Shown: one piece after another, positions 1-5,698 of the stretch
Position numbering within the stretch: position 1 is the first letter of the stretch
Layout of the letters: every line of letters begins with the position of its first letter
NCBI GenBank assembly: GCA_002450895.1
Contig: DKAR01000187.1
Location: 10,178-20,645 of the forward strand
Length of the DNA: 10,468 bases
Direction: 5' to 3'
Origin: Proteobacteria bacterium UBA6921
GTDB taxonomy: Bacteria; Pseudomonadota; Gammaproteobacteria; SG8-11
Position numbers and translations under genes: made by a program
Notes under the pieces: generated by a model
Told to the model about the DNA's origin: nothing
Databases searched by the model: none
What the model saw: only the letters and a program-made list of their open reading frames with translations

Positions 1-111
1 ATGTCGCGCGACGAAGGCGAGCGCTCGATGCCATCGCGTGCGGCGGAGTCACCGCGGCCTGCGGCGGTTGCCAATGCGTCGGATCAGTTTGACGACGATA
101 TTCCGTTTTAA
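1..111 (+). CDS. ssb: Single-stranded DNA-binding protein, C-terminal tail only (5' end outside window)
   Basis: Frame 1 is open from the left edge to a TAA at 109-111 and gives 36 residues. They end in DQFDDDIPF, the acidic C-terminal tip of bacterial SSB that docks RecA-loading, repair and replication partners. The preceding stretch is the low-complexity Ser/Ala/Pro/Arg linker expected between the OB fold and the tip. SSB binds single-stranded DNA as a tetramer during replication, recombination and repair. The ATG at position 1 is only where the window begins: a full SSB is about 150-180 residues and its OB fold is missing here. The stop codon overlaps the stop of the convergent ankyrin gene by four bases. 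The identification rests on the tip motif alone, but that motif is very characteristic. Confidence 0.75.
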   Translation: MSRDEGERSMPSRAAESPRPAAVANASDQFDDDIPF

Positions 112-1232
112 CGAAACAGTTTGAGGCCCGGCGCGCTGGTCAGCGAAGCGGTCACTTGGTCATAGCCATTGATCTTTGCGACGTCCAGCGCGGTGAGGCC
201 GTTCTTGTTGCGCAGCGAAACCTTGGCGCCGGCTTCCAGCAACACCTTCACCGCGTCCACATGACCCTTCTCGGCCGCCGCCATGAGCGGCGTCGTTCCG
301 AAGTCGTTTTGGACGTTGGCGTCCGCGTTCTTGTTGATCAGCAGCTGCATGACGCCGACATGACCGCGTGTTGATGCAAAGAACAGCGCGGTGTTCCCGG
401 ATTTGCTGTGAACATCCGGATCGACGCCACGCTTGATCAAGGACTCCGCCACTGACGTATGGCCGTTGACCGATGCGCGCATCAGCGGGGTAATGCCCTG
501 GTTGTCCGCAATCGCGGCATCGGCGCCGTTGCTGACCAGCTGCTTCACCGAGTCGATATTTCCTTTTGACGCGGCATACCAAAGTGCGGTGCGGCCTTGT
601 TTATCGCGTCGATTTACATCTGCTTTTGCGGACGACAGCAGGGTTACGGCCTGCATATTTCCATCATTCGCGGCTTTCATCAGGGCGGTTTCGCCGAGTA
701 CATCGACAGCATCCGTTGATGCGCGTTCACGCAGCAGAAGTTGAATGGCGTCGGCCTGGCCAAGCGACGCCGCAATCATCAGTGGAGTTTGTTCGCGCTT
801 GTCGCGCGCATCAACGACGGCGCGTTGGTTGATCAGAGCCTGCATTGTTTCGATGTAATTGCGCTTTGTCGCCCAGTGCAACGCAGTGAGGCCTTCCACG
901 TCCGGACGGTCCACTTTCGCTCCGGCGGATAGCAAAAGCTTCACAACGTCTGTATGTCCCTTCGACGCGGCGTACATCAGTGCCGTCCGTCCTTCTTCGT
1001 CGACCGAATCCACCGGAGCGCGTTTCGAAAGCTGATCCCGTACCTCGTCCTTATTTCCGTTGAACGCGGCCAGCATGAGCGGGGTCCATTTATAGAACGG
1101 CTTGACCTCCGATCCCGCGCCAGTGGAGCGAACATCGGCCGCCCACGCGGGCGCCGTGCCGACGGCGCCAATCAGCGCCAGGCCAAGGAGAGTCGTGAAT
1201 ATCGTGTGCAAAGCCAAAATTTTCGGTCTCAT
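108..1232 (-). CDS. Exported ankyrin-repeat protein (ten repeats)
   Basis: With the ATG at 1232-1230 the protein has 374 residues. Residues 1-31 form a Sec-type signal peptide: a basic MRPK start, a hydrophobic core, and a likely cleavage site in APAWA|ADV. Almost all the rest is ten tandem ankyrin repeats of about 33 residues, each with the TPLMxAA / TALxxA helix followed by G(H/N)xxxVxxLL. The fifth is one residue short, and the last runs to the C-terminus without a separate domain. Ankyrin repeats bind other proteins. In the periplasm such proteins can act as partners or protectants of enzymes (AnkB of Pseudomonas, linked to catalase activity, is one known case), but no partner can be named here. 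A TTG four codons upstream (1244) is an alternative start; neither start has a clear Shine-Dalgarno sequence. The gene converges on ssb and diverges from the Sel1 gene. Confidence 0.9.
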   Translation of the reverse strand: MRPKILALHTIFTTLLGLALIGAVGTAPAWAADVRSTGAGSEVKPFYKWTPLMLAAFNGNKDEVRDQLSKRAPVDSVDEEGRTALMYAASKGHTDVVKLLLSAGAKVDRPDVEGLTALHWATKRNYIETMQALINQRAVVDARDKREQTPLMIAASLGQADAIQLLLRERASTDAVDVLGETALMKAANDGNMQAVTLLSSAKADVNRRDKQGRTALWYAASKGNIDSVKQLVSNGADAAIADNQGITPLMRASVNGHTSVAESLIKRGVDPDVHSKSGNTALFFASTRGHVGVMQLLINKNADANVQNDFGTTPLMAAAEKGHVDAVKVLLEAGAKVSLRNKNGLTALDVAKINGYDQVTASLTSAPGLKLFR

Positions 1233-1271
1233 AGTCGGGTACAATGCGGCTTCGCTGCGGGAGCCTTTTCA

Positions 1272-1280
1272 ATTGTATCA
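1272..1280 (-). promoter_or_regulatory. Candidate extended -10 promoter for the ankyrin gene
   Basis: On the minus strand this reads TGATACAAT: an extended -10 TG dinucleotide, one base, then TACAAT (one mismatch to TATAAT). No good -35 hexamer lies 16-18 bases upstream, which is typical of extended -10 promoters. Transcription would start near 1265, leaving about 20-35 bases of leader before the TTG or ATG start. This is a sequence match only. Confidence 0.4.
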
Positions 1281-1304
1281 TGCTGTATTTCGGCTAAAGG
1301 GACG

Positions 1305-1317
1305 GGCTTCTCAAGCC
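1305..1317 (+). repeat. Small hairpin GGCTT-CTC-AAGCC
   Basis: A perfect 5-base stem with a 3-base loop ends one base before an ATG at 1319 that is in frame with the Sel1 gene. If transcribed, it would occupy the ribosome-binding position of that ATG. This is one reason to prefer the start at 1373. The stem is short and may be chance. Confidence 0.3.
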
Positions 1318-1350
1318 GATGAGTCCAGGAGCTGATTCAGCTTTATCGGA

Positions 1351-1372
1351 CTTCGAAATCCGGGAATCGAAG
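1351..1372. repeat. Inverted repeat abutting the Sel1-gene start codon
   Basis: CTTCGA (1351-1356) is matched by TCGAAG (1367-1372), immediately before the ATG at 1373. The centre CCGG is also self-complementary, so 16 of the 22 positions are symmetric Watson-Crick pairs. It could form a stem over the ribosome-binding region or be a dimeric repressor operator. No known regulator is recognised. Confidence 0.35.
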
Positions 1373-3112
1373 ATGTTGTTTGATGTGTCACTCTTGGTGC
1401 GTTTCCTCCGGTCGAGTTCTATTCATCTCGCCACTTTTCTGTGCCTGTCTTTTTCAGCGTTCGCAGCGTCGCCCACGCTCGAGAAAGCGCTGGAAGCCTA
1501 CGATTTCGAGGAATACCAGAATGCTGTCGTGTGGTTGCGCCCGTTCGCCGAACAGGGGAATTCCGAGGCGCAATATCGCATGGGAAAAATGTATGAAGGT
1601 GGTCGCGGTGTTGAACCAAGCGTTCCCGAAGCAAAGAAGTGGTATCAAAAAGCGGCAGCGCAAGGCCACGTAGGCGCGCGGCGCCGATTGGAGGCCCTGG
1701 AAGGAAAGCCGGCTCAGGCATCCAGCTCATCCGTTGCGTTGAAGTGGTATCAGGACAAGGCAGATGAGGGAGATCCGGATGCGCAGTTCAATCTGGGATT
1801 CATGTATGAAACTGGATTCAGCATACCGCGCGACGATGGGCGCGCGGCGCAGTGGTACGAACTGGCGGCAGCGAAGCGCAATACGCCTGCGCAGTTGCGC
1901 CTGGGGTTGATGTACCTCGCCGGCGCGGGGGTCAAGCAGAGCGAAATCCAGGCGGTGAAGTGGCTCGAATCCGCGGCAGAGCGGGGAAACAAGCTGGCGA
2001 TCGCCGTGGAGTCGATGCTTATTCAAAGCAACCATGAATTGGGCTTGGACAAAGCGGTCATTGCTGAACGAATTCGCGCAATTTCAGCCAAGGACGAAGC
2101 CCGGGCAATTTCCGTACTGACATCCGCCGTACAGGAAGCCCGCGTCAAATTTGACCGCGAAAAACGTGAACGCGACGCGCAGATGGCAAAGCGCCGCGGT
2201 ATTGAGTCCGCAATGGATCAAGAATCCGAAGTTGATTTTGGTCTGGATTCGCAGGGGCGCCGAACGATCGCCTGGTACCGGCGGCAAGCACAACGCGGCT
2301 CGGCCGAAGCGCAGTTCCAGCTCGGAAAATACTACGAATTGGGACAGGAAGTTCCGACCGACATGACTGAGGCCGTCAAATGGTATGACGCCGCCGCGCA
2401 GCAAGGTTATGCCGAGGCGCAGTTTTACCTTGGGATGTTGACGCTGTACGGAATCGGGGCTGAGAAAAATGAAGTTCTGGGCCTATCCCTCATCAAGGCA
2501 GCCGCAGGCCAAGGCCACGCTGATGCGCGACGTGCATTGGACAAAATCGGGGGCAAACCGCCACTCGAGCACTTTTCGATAGCCGGTTGGTGGTTGACAC
2601 GCTATGGACAGGACAAGAACGGATTGGCGCTTCAGCACGCCGGTAGTCTGTTCGACCAGGGACGTGGAGTTCCGATGGATCGCGCCGAAGGTCAGCGATT
2701 GATTCAGAAGGGCGCCTTGCTTGGCAACAAGCGAGCCGATTTAAGCGAGGTTGTTCCGCCGCAGCAGATGCAGGAATCGACCGAGAGAGAGCCAGTTAAT
2801 TCGGCGGATCAGAAGAAACCTGCGCCGAAAGCTCAGGCGGAAGGCTCGCCACAAACCGAGTCCTCTTCTTCGTCGGGCCCCGTTTCCATGGCGACGCGCA
2901 TCGCGCTGTTTGCGGCCATCGCCGCAATACCCATTGCGGTGTTCTATCGAATGTATACAAAGGAAAAGAAGCGCCTGATCGCGAAAGCGGCTACGGCGAA
3001 GGCGCGGCAAGCGGCGAGTCGACCCGCTCCTGCCGCACCAAAACCTGCGCAACGTCCGACAGCGTCGCCGGCGCCGCCGCGCAAGCGCGAGACAAGCAAT
3101 CCATTTCGGTAA
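1373..3112 (+). CDS. Exported Sel1-repeat protein with C-terminal membrane anchor
   Basis: From the ATG at 1373 the protein has 579 residues. Residues 1-32 look like a signal peptide (hydrophobic run ending FSAFAA|SP). Sel1-type TPR repeats follow in four blocks: about 45-105, 121-210, 297-395 and 417-457. They show the hallmark pattern AxxWYxxAAxxGxxxAQxxLGxMYxxGxGV. A charged, probably coiled-coil stretch of about 50 residues separates blocks two and three. One transmembrane helix lies at about 506-527, followed by a roughly 50-residue Lys/Arg/Ala/Pro-rich tail ending NPFR. The expected topology is repeats in the periplasm, helix in the inner membrane and tail in the cytoplasm. Sel1 repeats mediate protein-protein contacts; no enzymatic domain is seen. 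An in-frame ATG at 1319 would add 18 mostly polar residues before the signal peptide and lies against a hairpin, so 1373 is preferred. Specific function unknown. Confidence 0.88.
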   Translation: MLFDVSLLVRFLRSSSIHLATFLCLSFSAFAASPTLEKALEAYDFEEYQNAVVWLRPFAEQGNSEAQYRMGKMYEGGRGVEPSVPEAKKWYQKAAAQGHVGARRRLEALEGKPAQASSSSVALKWYQDKADEGDPDAQFNLGFMYETGFSIPRDDGRAAQWYELAAAKRNTPAQLRLGLMYLAGAGVKQSEIQAVKWLESAAERGNKLAIAVESMLIQSNHELGLDKAVIAERIRAISAKDEARAISVLTSAVQEARVKFDREKRERDAQMAKRRGIESAMDQESEVDFGLDSQGRRTIAWYRRQAQRGSAEAQFQLGKYYELGQEVPTDMTEAVKWYDAAAQQGYAEAQFYLGMLTLYGIGAEKNEVLGLSLIKAAAGQGHADARRALDKIGGKPPLEHFSIAGWWLTRYGQDKNGLALQHAGSLFDQGRGVPMDRAEGQRLIQKGALLGNKRADLSEVVPPQQMQESTEREPVNSADQKKPAPKAQAEGSPQTESSSSSGPVSMATRIALFAAIAAIPIAVFYRMYTKEKKRLIAKAATAKARQAASRPAPAAPKPAQRPTASPAPPRKRETSNPFR

Positions 3113-3140
3113 GGGATGGTAAGTTTTACGCGGTACCGAA
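3105..3140. terminator. Weak candidate bidirectional terminator between convergent genes
   Basis: TTCGGTA (3105-3111) is perfectly complementary to TACCGAA (3134-3140) across a 22-base loop that spans both stop codons; the two coding regions are only 13 bases apart. There is no run of T after either arm and the loop is long, so a classical intrinsic terminator is doubtful. Confidence 0.2.
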
Positions 3141-4484
3141 CTTCGTTTCGACTTCAATTCCGACTTTCTTGAGCATCGGGGTAGGCAGCACACCGCCTGC
3201 GCAGACAATCACGGCGTCATTCTTGATTCGAAGCAATTTGCCTTTGTGCACAATTTCGACACTGTCCCCTTTAATTTCTTTTACTTCGGATTCAAGCAAC
3301 ACCTTTAGGCGGCCTGACGCTTCAAGTTCGCTGACGTGCTGAATGTTTTTTTCCGCAGCACGCGAATACGTCTTGCCACGATAGGAGAGCGTTACGCCGG
3401 TGCCGGGCTCTTCGGCGATGGAACACGCTGCTTCCAATGCACTGTTTCCGCCGCCAACGATGAGCACGCGCTGGTTCCGATATTGTTCCGGATCGATCAG
3501 GCTGTACACAACTTTGGTCTGGTCTTCTCCCGGAACGTCCAGCTTTCGTGGCGTACCGCGGCGACCAATGGCGAGCAGGATATTGCGAGTCAGGTAACGA
3601 TGCTTGTTCGTTTCGAGAATAAAACCGTCTTTGCTCGGCGTTATATTTTCCATCCGCTCTTGGTAATTGATGCGGACGCCGGTTTTTCTCGCCACGTCCT
3701 GCCACAAGTCCATGATGGATTCTTTCGTCGTTTCGCGGAAATTCAGCTTTCCGTAAATCGGTAAATCTGCAGGAGCCGTCATGACTATCTTTCCGCGCGG
3801 AAAGTGGGCAACCGTTCCGCCCAAGGTGTCCTGTTCGATGGTGACAAAGCGTAGCCGGTTCTTCAGTGCAGCCAGTGAGGCGGCAAAGCCTGCGGGACCC
3901 GCGCCTACGATGACAACATCCAGTGCATTACCTGAACCGATACCCGGCCGCTTCAAAACGTTTTCCATGGCCTGCCGGCCTTGTTCGATTGCGTTCCGGA
4001 TGAGCCCCATTCCCCCGAGCTCACCGGCGATAAAGATTCCGGGAATATTGGTTTCGAAGTTCGGGCGTACGACCGGAATGTCTACGCCTCGGCGTGATGT
4101 TCCGAACACCAGTGTAATTGCATCCTGGGGGCAGGCCGCTTTGCACGCGCCGTGACCAATGCAGTGGCTCGGATTTACCAGAAACGCCTTGTCATTGATA
4201 ATGCCAAGGACATCGCCTTCGGGACATGCGCTAACGCAGGTGCCGCAACCCAGGCATTTGTTGTAGTCGATGATCGGGTGCAGCGTGGCCGGCTCTGCAC
4301 CGGACTCGGACGCCGCTTTGAGCTTTTCCTGGCTGCGCTTGGTTGTCGATCGCTTGATCTTGCGGTAGATCGTCCAGGCCACAATCAGCGGAATGATGTA
4401 CGCAAGCAGCTTGGGTAAATCGTCGACGCTGTTGATCGAGATCAGGAACAGCAGATCTTTCGCGAACTGAAGAATTCCATCCAT
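3126..4484 (-). CDS. Membrane-anchored ferredoxin-flavoprotein oxidoreductase (thioredoxin-reductase/YpdA-like fold, permuted)
   Basis: The ATG at 4484-4482 gives 452 residues. A hydrophobic helix at about 25-41, followed by a basic stretch, suggests an inner-membrane anchor facing the cytoplasm. A dicluster ferredoxin domain follows: C77-x2-C80-x2-C83-x3-C87-P, then C108-x2-H111-x2-C114-x3-C118-P, where histidine replaces the second cysteine. Next comes TNIPGIFIAGE (145-155), which in thioredoxin-reductase-like flavoproteins lies at the C-terminus. Then come GAGPAG (194-199, FAD) and GGGNSA (344-349, NAD(P)H). There is no CxxC redox pair between the two Rossmann motifs, so it is not a thioredoxin reductase. 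It probably moves electrons between NAD(P)H, FAD and the Fe-S clusters; the partner is unknown. The longer frame opening at 4571 adds 29 unconvincing polar residues. The gene is divergent from the cytochrome cluster and shares its control region, which suggests a joint task. Confidence 0.85.
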   Translation of the reverse strand: MDGILQFAKDLLFLISINSVDDLPKLLAYIIPLIVAWTIYRKIKRSTTKRSQEKLKAASESGAEPATLHPIIDYNKCLGCGTCVSACPEGDVLGIINDKAFLVNPSHCIGHGACKAACPQDAITLVFGTSRRGVDIPVVRPNFETNIPGIFIAGELGGMGLIRNAIEQGRQAMENVLKRPGIGSGNALDVVIVGAGPAGFAASLAALKNRLRFVTIEQDTLGGTVAHFPRGKIVMTAPADLPIYGKLNFRETTKESIMDLWQDVARKTGVRINYQERMENITPSKDGFILETNKHRYLTRNILLAIGRRGTPRKLDVPGEDQTKVVYSLIDPEQYRNQRVLIVGGGNSALEAACSIAEEPGTGVTLSYRGKTYSRAAEKNIQHVSELEASGRLKVLLESEVKEIKGDSVEIVHKGKLLRIKNDAVIVCAGGVLPTPMLKKVGIEVETKFGTA

Positions 4485-4601
4485 ATCAACGTATCTGCCC
4501 GGGCAACCCTGTTCGTCTGAACGTCCCCTGTCGTGGAATCGATATTCTGGTTGCGGAGAATTTCCCCACAACGAATTTATTTATCGGTCAAACGGTTGGT
4601 G

Positions 4602-4629
4602 ATTATAGATCAACTTGTTTTTTCGACAA
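4602..4629 (-). promoter_or_regulatory. Sigma70-type promoter for the ferredoxin-flavoprotein gene
   Basis: On the minus strand: -35 TTGTCG (4629-4624), a 16-base spacer and -10 TATAAT (4607-4602), a perfect -10 hexamer. Transcription would start near 4595, giving a leader of about 110 bases before the ATG at 4484. Confidence 0.55.
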
Positions 4630-4761
4630 ACATGAAGAAAACGACGATCCGCTCACGTCTTTTGGCGGGTGCTGCAACCACGACGGGCCTGCAGTGCCTG
4701 GTATGAGTGCCTTTTAGCCGTAACCCCGCCCAATCTTGGGGGCACCAAATCACCGTGTGGA

Positions 4762-4791
4762 TTGGTCGTTCCCCGCAAAATCGCCTAGAAT
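4762..4791 (+). promoter_or_regulatory. Weak second promoter toward the cytochrome cluster
   Basis: TTGGTC (4762-4767), an 18-base spacer and TAGAAT (4786-4791). Two mismatches in -35 and one in -10. If used, it would start near 4798 and transcribe across the CRP-like site. Low confidence. Confidence 0.25.
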
Positions 4792-4849
4792 TACGCGCAG
4801 TTTTGAGTTTGTTACCACAACAAGAACATTGGCATTGCAGTCGCCTTGT

Positions 4850-4865
4850 TGTGAATCGGATCACA
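4850..4865. promoter_or_regulatory. CRP/FNR-family operator, perfect CRP core
   Basis: TGTGA-ATCGGA-TCACA is a perfect match to the CRP core TGTGA-N6-TCACA. Its centre (between 4857 and 4858) lies about 42 bases upstream of the start predicted from the extended -10 at 4885-4893, which is the class II activator position. It would place the TPR-cytochrome genes under cAMP-CRP or a relative with the same half-site. CRP controls cytochrome and respiratory genes in Shewanella, so the role is plausible; the factor itself is inferred. Confidence 0.55.
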
Positions 4866-4884
4866 CCCGACGCATTCGAACGGT

Positions 4885-4893
4885 TGATACAGT
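4885..4893 (+). promoter_or_regulatory. Extended -10 element of the cytochrome-cluster promoter
   Basis: TGATACAGT: a TG dinucleotide, one base, then TACAGT (two mismatches to TATAAT). The -35 zone has no good hexamer and is covered by the CRP-like site, as expected for an activator-dependent promoter. Predicted start near 4900; leader of about 61 bases to the ATG at 4961. Confidence 0.4.
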
Positions 4894-4960
4894 CCGTAGA
4901 CCCTCGAGTCGATTGCTGGCCGAATGCCTTGGGTGAACGACGGGAGTTTGATCTCAGCTC

Positions 4961-5626
4961 ATGAAGAATTTTGCGCCAGCCATTGGGGCCGCAGTACTTG
5001 TCGCTGCGGCCGTGTTCGTATTCGTATACGAAAGCAAGACTCCATCCGTACCGGCAAGCCCGGAAGGTGGATCAGGTCCCATTGCTCCACAAGTAGCCGG
5101 AGACTCTGATAGCACTTCACCCGCGACTCCGATGCCGCCAATTGTTCCGCTGGCTTCGCCAGGCAACGGAAAGGGGCAGGGCGCAGATCAGGTTGCACCG
5201 GGTTTGGGCGATTTGGTGGGCCGCATCGAAACGAAAGTCAAAGCCGATCCGTCGAATGTGAGCAACCGGATCCTGTTGGCGCAGACGTACGGCGAAATCG
5301 GGCGCCTCGATGAAGGGATTGCTGAAGTTCGCAAGTTGTACAATGAAAAACTTGATACCGGCCGCGTCGACATGGTGTTGGCTTCGCTTCTGATCAAGAG
5401 CGGGACGCCGAGCGCGCTGTCCGAAGCAGAAACTTTGCTGGGAAAGGCATTAAAGCGTGACGGAGCTCAGGCAGGTTTTGTGCAGCTGTACAAAGGACGG
5501 CTTTTGATGGCGCAAGGAAAAGCCGACGCCGCCGTTAAGACCTGGAATAACGCCATGGAGAAGCTTTCTGCAAGCGATCCGGCGCGAACACAGATTGAGA
5601 GCGAACTGGCACTGCGGCGAAAGTAG
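4961..5626 (+). CDS. Membrane-anchored TPR protein, CcmI/NrfG-like
   Basis: 221 residues. A single N-terminal helix (about 5-24) has only one lysine before it and is followed by a Pro/Ser/Gly-rich linker to about residue 80. The C-terminal 140 residues form a TPR domain. DPSNVSNRILLAQTYGEIGR (96-115) resembles the DPxxxxxWxxLAxxYxxxGR signature of the CcmI (CcmH-II) and NrfG C-terminal domain, and two further helical pairs follow to residue 210. CcmI and NrfG bind the C-termini of apocytochromes c for haem ligation by the Ccm system. As the first gene before a b-type protein and two very haem-rich cytochromes, it may be a dedicated maturation or assembly factor, but it could also be a structural scaffold. 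The nearest purine-rich ribosome site, GGGAG at 4942-4946, is 14 bases from the ATG, rather far. The next gene starts after 72 bases. Confidence 0.8.
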   Translation: MKNFAPAIGAAVLVAAAVFVFVYESKTPSVPASPEGGSGPIAPQVAGDSDSTSPATPMPPIVPLASPGNGKGQGADQVAPGLGDLVGRIETKVKADPSNVSNRILLAQTYGEIGRLDEGIAEVRKLYNEKLDTGRVDMVLASLLIKSGTPSALSEAETLLGKALKRDGAQAGFVQLYKGRLLMAQGKADAAVKTWNNAMEKLSASDPARTQIESELALRRK

Positions 5627-5686
5627 CAGTGGGTCAATTAGAAAAGCTTGATTGAAGGAACGTAGGTTGAATGAAGTCGTAGTCGT

Positions 5687-5691
5687 GGAGG
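5687..5691 (+). promoter_or_regulatory. Strong ribosome-binding site deciding a GTG start
   Basis: GGAGG followed by a 7-base spacer to the GTG at 5699. It is the best Shine-Dalgarno sequence of the four-gene run and supports GTG as the true start. The rest of the gap 5627-5698 shows no promoter or terminator. Confidence 0.7.
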
Positions 5692-5698
5692 TCGAGCA

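Larger units (their letters stand above)
4485..4960. other. Divergent control region between oxidoreductase and cytochrome cluster
   Basis: These 476 bases hold no convincing gene. Short open frames exist on both strands (4610-4864 minus, 4707-4964 plus), but they lack ribosome-binding sites and recognisable motifs. The region contains one good minus-strand promoter near 4602-4629, one weak plus-strand promoter near 4762-4791, and a CRP-like operator with an extended -10 element at 4850-4893. Nothing else is recognised in it. Confidence 0.6.

Noticed and set aside
1319..1372. Upstream ATG for the Sel1 protein, adding 18 residues
   Set aside because: The extension is polar and sits before a clear signal peptide, and a hairpin ends one base before this ATG.
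4602..4616. FNR-like box (minus strand TTGAT ... ATCA)
   Set aside because: The half-sites are separated by five bases instead of four and the second is ATCAC. It also overlaps the -10 hexamer.
4610..4864. 84-codon minus-strand frame in the divergent control region
   Set aside because: Basic, cysteine-scattered translation without a motif or ribosome site; it overlaps predicted promoters and the CRP-like site.
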